From: Actinophytocola sp035995025
GTDB lineage: Bacteria > Actinomycetota > Actinomycetes > Mycobacteriales > Pseudonocardiaceae
Length of the DNA: 64,000 nucleotides
Assembly: GCA_035995025.1 (NCBI GenBank)
Contig: DASYKY010000034.1
Location: 16,143-80,142 of the forward strand
Direction: 5' to 3'
Below the pieces are notes generated by a model that saw only the letters and a program-made list of their open reading frames with translations, made no database searches and was not told the DNA's origin. The translations under genes and the position numbers were made by a program. Shown here piece by piece: positions 53,931 to 61,942 of this stretch (positions within the stretch are counted from its first letter, which is position 1; each line of letters opens with the position of its first letter).

Positions 53931-54926
53931 TCAGGCCTTCGGCAGGGTGGTGATGAGCGTCTTGGCCAGCGACACCGCCGGCTTGCACGGGTCCTCGCCC
54001 TTCTTCGGCTTCTGTTTGTCGAGGAAGATGTGCACGATCTCGGTGTCGTCACCGGAGAACCGGCGGTGGGCCCACTGCAGCTCGCAGCTCGCGGCGGAGG
54101 ACGTCGTCTTCGACTGGTAGCCGGTGACGCCGCCGCCGAGCGGGACCGCCTGGCCGCTGGTGCCCTTCGCGGGGTCGTAGCCGAGGCGCAGCCACACGCC
54201 GAGGTTGGTGGTGCTGCTGTGCCAGTTGCACCAGTGCAGGTTGTACGCCGCGCCGGCGTCCGCGCCGCTGCCGAGCACGGAGCGCAGCGTCGCGTCCTTG
54301 ACGACGTCGCACGGGTCGAGGTCGATCAGCGTCCCCTTCGCCTTCTCGTAGGCGGGCGGGTCGGTGCGGATGAGGTCGACCACGCCGGTCATCACCGTGC
54401 GGCCGGCCTTGCAGAGATCCTTTGCCTCGCCGCCCGCCTGGATGGCGATGCCGACGTTGGGCTGCGTGGCGGTGACGACGGTGACGAAGCAGGCGTCGCC
54501 GGAGTCGAGCTCGCTCTCGATGGCCGGCAGGCCGCCGATGTTCTGGTCGGCGTCCTGGGCGTTGCTGACGTTGTCGCCGAGGGTCAGCGTGATGCTGAGG
54601 TTGTCGCCCGCGCTGTCCTTCATGTAGTTGGAGCACTCGGCGAAGTCACCGCGGTCGTTGTCCACCGGATCGCCCACGTTGGACAGGATGTCCTTGGTCA
54701 GCAGCCCGCACGGGTCCATGGTGCGCAGCTTGTCGGTGGTGAACGCCGGGTCGTTGGTACGCGGCTCGCCGGTCGCGGTGGCTCCCTCGCTGCCGTCACC
54801 GCCGCCTTGGCCCGCTGGCACGGTGGTGCGCTGGTAGGTGACCTTGGCGGTGTCGACGGATTGCCCGCAACCGACGAGAACGACCGCAAGCAGAGCGCCG
54901 GTCGCGGCGAGCAGGAGTCCCCTCAC
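53931..54926 (-). CDS. DUF3558-type lipoprotein with two repeats
   Basis: A 331-aa exported lipoprotein (signal peptide ending LAVVLVGCGQ, Cys near 20). Two DUF3558-like segments can be seen, each opening with D-P-C (MDPCGLLTKDIL; LDPCDVVKDATL) and containing a later Cys pair (AECSNYM; HWCNWHS). The family is typical of Pseudonocardiales cell envelopes; its function is unknown. The start is GTG. Confidence 0.88.
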   Translation of the reverse strand: MRGLLLAATGALLAVVLVGCGQSVDTAKVTYQRTTVPAGQGGGDGSEGATATGEPRTNDPAFTTDKLRTMDPCGLLTKDILSNVGDPVDNDRGDFAECSNYMKDSAGDNLSITLTLGDNVSNAQDADQNIGGLPAIESELDSGDACFVTVVTATQPNVGIAIQAGGEAKDLCKAGRTVMTGVVDLIRTDPPAYEKAKGTLIDLDPCDVVKDATLRSVLGSGADAGAAYNLHWCNWHSSTTNLGVWLRLGYDPAKGTSGQAVPLGGGVTGYQSKTTSSAASCELQWAHRRFSGDDTEIVHIFLDKQKPKKGEDPCKPAVSLAKTLITTLPKA

Positions 54927-55005
54927 AGGTGCACCGTATCCAGTGGCCGCCGACGACGTACGCCGAACCTCCGGTTCGCCTGCCGTCGTCCGTTCAGACG
55001 TCCGT

Positions 55006-55665
55006 TCAGAACAGGCGGAACTCGGTGGAGTCCATGCCGCGCAGGGCGTTGTAGTCCAGGGTGACGCAGCGGATGCCGCGGTCCTCGGCCAGCGTGCGGG
55101 CCTGTGGCTTGATCTGCTGCGCGGCGAACACGCCCTGCACGGGTGCGAGCAGCGGGTCGCGGTTGAGCAGCTCCAGGTAGCGGGTCAGCTGCTCCACGCC
55201 GTCCAGCTCGCCGCGGCGCTTGATCTCCACCGCGACCGCGGCGCCGCCGCTGTCGCGGCACAGGATGTCCACCGGGCCGATCGCGGTCGGGTACTCGCGG
55301 CGGACGAGGGAGTAGCCGTCGCCGAGGGTGGTGATGTGCTCGGCCAGCAGGGCCTGCAGGTGGGCCTCCACGCCGTCCTTCACCAGGCCCGGCTCGGCGC
55401 CCAGCTCGTGGCGCGAGTCGTGCAGGACCTCGGCCAGCGTGATCACCAGCTTCTCGCCCGCCTTGTTCTCGACGGTCCACGTGCCGGGCTCCTCGGTCAG
55501 CCAGCACGGCGGGCTCATCCAGTTCAGCGGCTTGTAGGCCCGGTCGTCGGAGTGCACGGACACCGAGCCGTCGGACTTCACCAGCAGCAGCCGAGTCGCC
55601 ATCGGCAGGTGGGCGGTGAGGCGGCCGGCGTAGTCGACCTGGCAGCGAGCGATCACGAGACGCAC
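55006..55665 (-). CDS. nucS: Endonuclease NucS (EndoMS mismatch repair)
   Basis: A 219-aa nuclease that cuts mismatched DNA and replaces MutS/MutL in actinobacteria. The N-terminal domain (MRLVIARCQVDYAGRLTAHL) dimerises; the C-terminal RecB-like site has D133 (PVDILCRD), E147 and K149 (VAVEIKRRGELDGVEQL). All catalytic residues are intact and length matches the mycobacterial protein. The C-terminal end FRLF could bind the sliding clamp. Confidence 0.96.
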   Translation of the reverse strand: MRLVIARCQVDYAGRLTAHLPMATRLLLVKSDGSVSVHSDDRAYKPLNWMSPPCWLTEEPGTWTVENKAGEKLVITLAEVLHDSRHELGAEPGLVKDGVEAHLQALLAEHITTLGDGYSLVRREYPTAIGPVDILCRDSGGAAVAVEIKRRGELDGVEQLTRYLELLNRDPLLAPVQGVFAAQQIKPQARTLAEDRGIRCVTLDYNALRGMDSTEFRLF

Positions 55666-55692
55666 GCGAGGCAGGCTAGCCCACCCGGCTCC

Positions 55693-56892
55693 TCAGACCT
55701 GCTCGGTGGTGGTCACCGGCAGCTCGGCGCGGACGCGCCACCGCCGTCCGGCGGAGGGCCCCGCCACCAGCACGCCGCCGACCGCCTGCGCGCGTTCCCG
55801 CATGTTCAGCAGCCCGCGCCCGGCCCCGGCCGACCCCTTCGCCCGGACGCCTTCGTTGATCACCTCGACCACGAGCATCGAGTCCGACCGGCCCACGGTG
55901 ATCTCGGCGCGGCTGCCGGGCGCGTGCTTGACCACGTTGGTCAGCGCCTCCTGCACGATCCGGTACGCCGAAAGGTCGACCGCGGCCGGCAGCCCGTCCG
56001 CGCCCTCGGCGCGCAGGTGCACCTCGAGACCGGCGGCCCGCGCGGACGCCAGCAGCCGGTCGATGTCGCGCAGCCGGGCCGGGGTCGTGCGCTCCGCCCG
56101 GGCGCCCTCCGAGCGCAGCAGGCCGATCATGGCGTGCATCTCCGACAGCGAGGCCACGCTGTTCTCCCGCACCGCCTTCAGCACCTTGATCATCATGACC
56201 GGGTCCGTCTCGGCCATCGACAGCGCGGCCGCGGACTGGATCGCGATGGCCGACAGGTGCCCGGCAATCACGTCGTGCAGGTCGCGAGCCATCCGGGAGC
56301 GCTCCTCGGCCGCCGCGGCAATGCGGTCCAGCTCGGCGATGCGGGCCTCGTGGTTCTCGCGGGCGCGGCGCTCGGCGGCGACCTCGCGCTGGCGGCGGAC
56401 GTTGACGCCCCACCAGACGGGGATCAGCGAGATCGCGCACAGCTGCAGGACGGCCAGCAGGGCGTCGCGCCAGTCGTCCGCCAGGACCATCGACGTGACG
56501 GCCAGGCCGAGGATCACGGCGCCGACCATCCACATGATCATCCGCGCGATCCGCCGCGAGCCGTGCAGCGTGGCGGCGAACAGCAGGTCACAGAGCACGA
56601 TGAGCGTCGCCAGGCTCACGCCGTAGACCAGCTCGGCCCCCGCGATCACCAGACCGACGCCCAGCGCGGTCGCCGGTGCCTTCGCCCGTAACAGCACCGC
56701 CGCGCACATGACCACGAGCGTGGCCATCCGCAGCGGATGGCTCGGCGGCAGCGCCGCGCCCCCGTCGAGAACGAACAGCACGGGCAGCCCGGACAGCAGG
56801 ATCACACCGCCGACCACGAACAACACGATCGCCTGGAGCTGCGGGAAGCGAGGCATGCTCCAGTCCCGGACGGCGGCGAGCGTGCGATTCAT
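55693..56892 (-). CDS. Sensor histidine kinase, HisKA_3 type (orphan)
   Basis: A 399-aa kinase with about six N-terminal membrane helices (20-165), a short coiled coil, the phospho-acceptor H206 in ARDLHDVIAGHLSAI, and an HATPase domain (VQEALTNVVKHAP; GRGLLNMRERAQAVGG). The ATG at 56892 is chosen over one at 56910. NarL-type kinases normally lie next to a response regulator; none is adjacent in this window. Confidence 0.92.
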   Translation of the reverse strand: MNRTLAAVRDWSMPRFPQLQAIVLFVVGGVILLSGLPVLFVLDGGAALPPSHPLRMATLVVMCAAVLLRAKAPATALGVGLVIAGAELVYGVSLATLIVLCDLLFAATLHGSRRIARMIMWMVGAVILGLAVTSMVLADDWRDALLAVLQLCAISLIPVWWGVNVRRQREVAAERRARENHEARIAELDRIAAAAEERSRMARDLHDVIAGHLSAIAIQSAAALSMAETDPVMMIKVLKAVRENSVASLSEMHAMIGLLRSEGARAERTTPARLRDIDRLLASARAAGLEVHLRAEGADGLPAAVDLSAYRIVQEALTNVVKHAPGSRAEITVGRSDSMLVVEVINEGVRAKGSAGAGRGLLNMRERAQAVGGVLVAGPSAGRRWRVRAELPVTTTEQV

Positions 56893-57024
56893 GGTCACAT
56901 CACAGCACACGCCCCCACCCTCGGACCTCGCCCGAAAGGTGGGTGTCCGTCCGGCAAAATGGCTATCAAGCCGCCGGCCCCGCGTGCCGGCCCGGTTCGC
57001 GGTGCGACACGGGACGGCAGGGTC

Positions 57025-57792
57025 CTAGTCCGGCCAGTCCGGCTTGCGCTTCTCCAGGAACGCCGCCATGCCCTCCCGCGCCCCCGGCAGCTGCGAAGCC
57101 GACGCCATCACCTCGAGGGCGATGGCGTACGCGTCCGCCTCCGGGCGGTCCAGCTGGGCGTAGATCGTCTGCTTGCCGAGGCCCTTGCCGGCCCGGCTGC
57201 CGCGGGTCGCGCGGGCGAGCAGGTCGTCGACGGCCTCGTCGAGGGAGTCGTCCGGGACCACGCGGTTCACCAGGCCCCACTCGAGCGCCGTCGCCGCGTC
57301 GATCGCGTCGCCCGTCAGCACCATCTCCATCAGCCGCTTGCGGCCGACCGAGCGCGCCACCGGCACCGCGGGCGTGTGGCAGAACCAGCCGCCCTTGCCG
57401 CCGGGCAGCGCGAAACCGGCCGAGGACGCCGCGACCGCCAGGTCGCACGACGCCACGAGCTGGCAGCCGGCGGCGGTCGCGAGGCCGTGGACGCGGGCGA
57501 TCACCACCTGCGGGATCGACTGGATGGTGCGCATCAGCAGCGTGCACAGGCCCAGCAGCTCGCGCACGCCCATCAGGTCCCGCGACGCCACGTCGGCGAA
57601 GTCGTGCCCCGCGGAGAACACCGGGCCCTCCCCCGCCAGCACGACGCCGGTCGCGGCGGACTCGCCGGCCGCACGGAACGCCGCCAGCAGCTCGGTGAGG
57701 TGCTCGTGGGACAGCGAGTTGCGCCGCGCCGGCCGGTTCATCGTGATCCGGACGGTGTCCCCGTCCGTCTTGACCAGCAGGTGTTCGTACAT
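57025..57792 (-). CDS. ECHDC3-like enoyl-CoA hydratase-family protein lacking both catalytic Glu
   Basis: A 255-aa crotonase-fold protein. The oxyanion-hole motif FSAGHDF is present, but the two catalytic glutamates of enoyl-CoA hydratase are replaced: GLATAAGCQLVASCD (Q111) and FALPGGKGG (G131). This matches human ECHDC3 (GVATAAGCQLVASCD). It is therefore unlikely to be a standard hydratase and may be an isomerase or binding protein. It lies 10 bp downstream of the end of the ehuA-like gene's strand partner and is read the same way. Confidence 0.9.
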   Translation of the reverse strand: MYEHLLVKTDGDTVRITMNRPARRNSLSHEHLTELLAAFRAAGESAATGVVLAGEGPVFSAGHDFADVASRDLMGVRELLGLCTLLMRTIQSIPQVVIARVHGLATAAGCQLVASCDLAVAASSAGFALPGGKGGWFCHTPAVPVARSVGRKRLMEMVLTGDAIDAATALEWGLVNRVVPDDSLDEAVDDLLARATRGSRAGKGLGKQTIYAQLDRPEADAYAIALEVMASASQLPGAREGMAAFLEKRKPDWPD

Positions 57793-57801
57793 GCCGCCAG
57801 G

Positions 57802-58566
57802 CTAGCCGCGGTTGAGCACCGCCTGCAGGAACGAGCGGGTCCGCTCGTGGTCGGGCTCGGTGAACAGCTTGTCCGGCGGCGCGTCCTCGACGATCTGCCC
57901 CGCGTCGAACATCAGCACCCGGTCCGACACGTCGCGGGCGAAGTTCATCTCGTGCGTGACGCACAGGAACGTGATGTCCGTGGTGCTCGCGATGTCCTTG
58001 AGCAGCGCGAGCACGCCGGCCACCAGCTCGGGGTCGAGCGCGGAGGTGACCTCGTCGAGCAGCAGCACGTCGGGGCGCATCGCGAGCGCCCGGGCGATCG
58101 CCACCCGCTGCTGCTGGCCGCCGGACAGCCGCGACGGGTGCTCGTCGACCTTCTCCGACAGGCCGACGAGCTCCAGCAGGTCGCGGGCGCGCTGGTCGGC
58201 CTCGGCCCGCGACAGCCCCAGCACGCGGATCGGCGCCTCGGTGATGTTCTGCAGCACCTTCATGTTCGGGAACAGGTTGAACTGCTGGAACACCATGCCG
58301 ATCCGCTTGCGCACGGCCCGCTGGTACTTGTCGTCGGCGGGCACGAACCTCTCGCCGCGCTTCATGTGGGACAGGCACTCGCCGCCCACCCAGATCTGCC
58401 CGCCGCTGACCTGCTCGAGAGTCATCAGCAGGCGCAGGATCGTCGTCTTGCCCGAGCCGCTGGGCCCGATCAGCGTGACGAACTCCCCCGGCTTCACCGC
58501 GAAGTCCAGCCCGTCCAGCACGACGTTGTCGCCGAACCTCTTGTCGACGGTGTCGAACTGGATCAT
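57802..58566 (-). CDS. ehuA: Ectoine-type ABC transporter ATP-binding protein EhuA
   Basis: A 254-aa polar-amino-acid-type ATPase with Walker A GPSGSGKTTI, signature LSGGQQQRVAIARALAM, Walker B VLLLDEVTSALDP and MKVLQNITEAPIRVLG, typical of EhuA. The ATG at 58566 is four bases past the stop of the permease gene. Substrate assignment rests on the gene order ehuBCDA and overall similarity. Confidence 0.88.
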   Translation of the reverse strand: MIQFDTVDKRFGDNVVLDGLDFAVKPGEFVTLIGPSGSGKTTILRLLMTLEQVSGGQIWVGGECLSHMKRGERFVPADDKYQRAVRKRIGMVFQQFNLFPNMKVLQNITEAPIRVLGLSRAEADQRARDLLELVGLSEKVDEHPSRLSGGQQQRVAIARALAMRPDVLLLDEVTSALDPELVAGVLALLKDIASTTDITFLCVTHEMNFARDVSDRVLMFDAGQIVEDAPPDKLFTEPDHERTRSFLQAVLNRG

Positions 58567-58570
58567 GACG

Positions 58571-59230
58571 TCAGCTGCTGCGTGCGACACGGCGCTCCAA
58601 CCGTCGGACAAGTAGCGAGGATGTGTAGCTCACGACGAGGAACAGGATGCCGGCGATCGTGATCGGCTCCACGTACCGGAAGGCGGCCGAGCCCTCCTGG
58701 TAGGCCGCGCCCACGATGTCCAGCACGCCGATCGTCAGCAGGATGGGCGTCTCCTTGAGCAGCGAGATCGAGTAGTTGCCCAGCGCCGGCAGCACCCGTG
58801 GGATCGCCTGCGGCAGGATCACCGCGAACCAGGTACGGCCGCGGGGCAGGCTCAGCGCGGTCGCCGCCTCCCACTGGCCCTTCGGCACGGCCTCGATCCC
58901 CGCCCGGTACACCTCGGCCGTGTAGGTCGCGTAGTGCAGGCCGATCGCGATCACGCCGGTCGGCAGCGGGTCGAGCTTGATCCCGATGTTCGGCAGGACG
59001 AAGAACATGAAGAAGACCTGCACGATCAGCGGCGTGCTGCGGACGAACTCGATGAAGGCCCAGACGATCCAGCGCACGACCGCGATCGGCGAGCGGCGCA
59101 GGAGCGCGAGGACGAGCCCGAGCGCGTAGGCCACCACCGAGGCGAGCACCGTCACCTCGAGAGTGATCAGCAGGCCTTCCCCGACGATGCCGGGCAGGAC
59201 CTCCCAGGCGTAGTTCCAGTCCCAGTTCAC
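58571..59230 (-). CDS. ehuD: Ectoine-type ABC permease EhuD
   Basis: A 219-aa His/Glu/Gln/Arg/opine-family permease with about five helices and the EAA loop EAATALSLPRGRTWFAVILP. The start overlaps ehuC by 4 bp. It should form the heterodimeric channel with EhuC. Confidence 0.88.
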   Translation of the reverse strand: MNWDWNYAWEVLPGIVGEGLLITLEVTVLASVVAYALGLVLALLRRSPIAVVRWIVWAFIEFVRSTPLIVQVFFMFFVLPNIGIKLDPLPTGVIAIGLHYATYTAEVYRAGIEAVPKGQWEAATALSLPRGRTWFAVILPQAIPRVLPALGNYSISLLKETPILLTIGVLDIVGAAYQEGSAAFRYVEPITIAGILFLVVSYTSSLLVRRLERRVARSS

Positions 59231-59991
59231 GGCACCGGCCCTCCAGACCTGGTCCCGCCAGGGAGGTTCAGGCCTGTGCCGGCCTGCGCGGCGATCAGCA
59301 GGCCGCGGTCCTTGGCCGCCTGGCTGGGCCCGCGCCCGACGATCCGCGCCGCGCGGCGCTCCACGAACTTCATCCCGAAGGTGATCAGGATCGACAGGAG
59401 CAGGTAGAACACCAGCAGCACGGTCCAGATCAGCCCGGCCTGCGACGTGTACAGGTCCATCAGCACGTTGCGTGCCTGGTTGGTCATCTCCGGCACGGCG
59501 ATGATCGTCAGCAGCGCGCTGCCCTTGAGCAGCTGGATGAACAGGTTGTTGAACGGCGGCACCATCTCGACCAGCGCCTGCGGCAGGATGACGCGCCGCA
59601 TGCGCTGGGCCGGTGTCAGGCTCAGCGCGATCGCGCCCTCGTACTGGGCCGTGGGCACCGCCTGGATGGCGCCGCGGACGATCTCCGCGCCGTACGCGCC
59701 GAAGTTCAGGCCCAGCACGATGATGCCGGCCGCCAGCGGCACGACCTGGTAGCCGACGAGCAGCGGGAGCACGAAGTAGATCCAGAACAGCTGGACCACC
59801 TCGGACGTGCCGCGCCAGATCTCGATGTAGATCCGGGCGACCACGCGGACGGCCCGCGAGCCGGACAGCATCGCGAGCCCGAACACGAACGAGAGCACGG
59901 CCGCGATCGCGATGCCGCCCAGCGTGGCCTCGATGGTCGGACCGAGACCGACGAGGATGGTCGAGACGAACTCCGACAGGTTGTCGAACAT
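59227..59991 (-). CDS. ehuC: Ectoine-type ABC permease EhuC
   Basis: A 254-aa permease with about five membrane helices and EAA loop EGAIALSLTPAQRMRRVILP. Gene order and overlap with ehuD show it is the second channel subunit. The C-terminus has an unusual ~30-residue Gly/Pro tail that extends over the ehuD start. Confidence 0.88.
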   Translation of the reverse strand: MFDNLSEFVSTILVGLGPTIEATLGGIAIAAVLSFVFGLAMLSGSRAVRVVARIYIEIWRGTSEVVQLFWIYFVLPLLVGYQVVPLAAGIIVLGLNFGAYGAEIVRGAIQAVPTAQYEGAIALSLTPAQRMRRVILPQALVEMVPPFNNLFIQLLKGSALLTIIAVPEMTNQARNVLMDLYTSQAGLIWTVLLVFYLLLSILITFGMKFVERRAARIVGRGPSQAAKDRGLLIAAQAGTGLNLPGGTRSGGPVP

Positions 59992-60001
59992 CGCCGGACG
60001 C

Positions 60002-60901
60002 CTAGCCCTGGCAGAGCTTCTCGGTGGTCACGCCGTCGGGCACCTGGTTGGCGTCGGTGAAGCCGAACGGTTCGGTGATCTTGAGCCACTCGCCGCTGTC
60101 CTGCAGCTTCTTCAGCTCCGTGTTGAACGCGTCGACCAGGTCCTTGTCGCCCTTGCGGAACACGAACCCGCCGGCCTGGATCGCCTCCTTGCCGTCGACG
60201 ACCGGCGTGAAGCCCTCGGTGACCTCCAGCGGCGCGTCCGGGTTGTCCTCGAGCAGGCGGCGCAGCGAGATGTCGGTCAGCGCACCGCAGTAGGCGCGCT
60301 GGGTGGACAGGGCCTGCAGCATCTCGGGCGGGCCGTCGTAGGTCTGGATCTTGTCCTTGGCGATGCCCAGCGCCGTGACGGTGGACTGCTCGATGGTGCC
60401 GGACACCACGGCGATCGTCTCGCCCTTGGCCTTGAGGTCGTCGAAGTTGTTGATGGCCTTCGGGTTTCCCTTGGGCACCATCAGCGCGGTCGGGGTCACG
60501 TAGTCGACGATGGAGAACGCGGCGTTCTTGCACCGGTCGGGCTTGATGGCCATGCCGGCGGCGACCATGTCGTACTGGCCGGCGTTCAGCGCCTGGATGA
60601 GCTGGCCGAACTCGACCTGCTTCGCGTCCACCTTGTCGATGCCGAGGGCCTTGAACACGGCCTTGGCGACCTCGGGGGCCTCACCGGTGACCTTGCCGCC
60701 GTCGGTGTAGCCGTAGGGAATCTCGCCGGCGATGCCGACCTTGATCGACTTGGCGTCCTTCGCGCGCTGCAGCGCGCCGCCCTCACCCTGCTTCGGAACC
60801 TCCGAACAGGCGGTGAGCAGGGCCGGGCCGCCGACGGCCACCGCTCCCGTCGCCGCGCTCAGCCTGAAGAAGTCGCGCCGTGTCCACCGTGCCGTCGCCA
60901 T
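60002..60901 (-). CDS. ehuB: Ectoine/hydroxyectoine-type substrate-binding lipoprotein EhuB
   Basis: A 299-aa solute-binding protein with a Tat-like signal (RWTRRDFFRLSAATG) and lipobox LLTACS. The SBP_bac_3 fold follows (KVGIAGEIPYGYTDGGKVTG, VEFGQLIQALNAGQYDMVAAGM). AAAGGA precedes the ATG at 60901; earlier in-frame ATGs give no signal sequence. It delivers substrate to EhuCD. Ectoine as ligand is inferred from the cassette, and a polar amino acid is possible. Confidence 0.88.
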   Translation of the reverse strand: MATARWTRRDFFRLSAATGAVAVGGPALLTACSEVPKQGEGGALQRAKDAKSIKVGIAGEIPYGYTDGGKVTGEAPEVAKAVFKALGIDKVDAKQVEFGQLIQALNAGQYDMVAAGMAIKPDRCKNAAFSIVDYVTPTALMVPKGNPKAINNFDDLKAKGETIAVVSGTIEQSTVTALGIAKDKIQTYDGPPEMLQALSTQRAYCGALTDISLRRLLEDNPDAPLEVTEGFTPVVDGKEAIQAGGFVFRKGDKDLVDAFNTELKKLQDSGEWLKITEPFGFTDANQVPDGVTTEKLCQG

Positions 60902-61027
60902 GGTTCGCCAGTCCTTTTCGTACCTGCGCCTGGTATGCGTGCTCTGGAGACCACCGAACGTAGGGGCAACGTCTGACCAGGTCAAAGATCGGCGAAAGAT
61001 CAAGGACCGGTGTTAGCAAAACGAGAC

Positions 61028-61927
61028 CTACCCGGCGCAGGCCTGCTCCGCGGTCAGGTCCGGCGGCGGTACGTGGTCCTCGGTCAGCCCGAACGGCGCG
61101 ACGAGCCCCAGCCAATCGCCGCTCTCGTGCAGGTCGTGGAGCCGGTTGTCGAACGCCTCGAGCAGGTCGGCCTTGTCCTTGGGGAACGCGTAGGCACCCA
61201 CGAGCGGCAGCCGGCCGGGCGGGGTGAACGGCGCGGCGACGGTCAGCGCCCCATCCGTGGACTTGACCAGCTCGCGCGCGCTGAGGTCGTCGAACGCGGC
61301 GCAGTCGGCCTGCCCGCGTTGCACCGCCTGCATCATCAGGTTCGGCGAGTCCAGCGGCACGATCCGGGCCGCCGGCACGCGCGCGGTGGCCGCGTCGCCC
61401 TGCTCGGGCAGGTTCTTCATCACGGCGACCTTCGCGCCCTTGGTGACGACGTCGGCGTAGGTCGCGAGGCCCTTGGGATTGCCGGCCGGGACGATGAGCG
61501 CGGTGCCGGACACGTAGTCCGGCGTGGAGAACGCGAGGTCCGCGCAGAGGTCGGGCCGGACCGCCAGGCCGCCGGCGAGGTCGAAGTTCCCGGACCGCAG
61601 CCCGACCAGAAGCTGCGCCTCCTCGGTCAGCAGCGCGATCTTGATGTTCGTGACGCCGAGCTGGCTGAGCACCGCGCGGGCGACCTCGGGCACCGGCCCA
61701 GTGATCTCGCCGCTGTCCTGCACCGTGTACGGCTGGTAGTTCATGACGCCGATCGTCACGGCGTCGGCCACCGGCGCGGAGCTGGACGCCTCCGCCGCCG
61801 GGCGTGCCCCGGGGTCCGGATGCGGTGTGCCACCGACCCGCGAGGAGCAGGCCGCGAGCGGGCCCGCGCCCAGCGCCGCGCCGAGAACCGTTGTGCGGTA
61901 AAGGAACTGGCGCCGCGTCCAGGCCAT
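61028..61927 (-). CDS. Second amino-acid/ectoine-type substrate-binding lipoprotein
   Basis: A 299-aa paralogue of EhuB (VGLRSGNFDLAGGLAVRPDLCADLAFSTPDYV compared with its counterpart), with its own signal peptide and lipobox PLAACS, then a ~35-residue Ser/Pro/Ala linker absent from EhuB. No separate permease genes accompany it, so it may feed the same EhuCD channel with a different ligand. Sequence in the ligand region (GVMNYQPYTVQDSGEITGP) differs clearly. Confidence 0.87.
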   Translation of the reverse strand: MAWTRRQFLYRTTVLGAALGAGPLAACSSRVGGTPHPDPGARPAAEASSSAPVADAVTIGVMNYQPYTVQDSGEITGPVPEVARAVLSQLGVTNIKIALLTEEAQLLVGLRSGNFDLAGGLAVRPDLCADLAFSTPDYVSGTALIVPAGNPKGLATYADVVTKGAKVAVMKNLPEQGDAATARVPAARIVPLDSPNLMMQAVQRGQADCAAFDDLSARELVKSTDGALTVAAPFTPPGRLPLVGAYAFPKDKADLLEAFDNRLHDLHESGDWLGLVAPFGLTEDHVPPPDLTAEQACAG

Positions 61928-61942
61928 GTGGTCACCCCGTCG

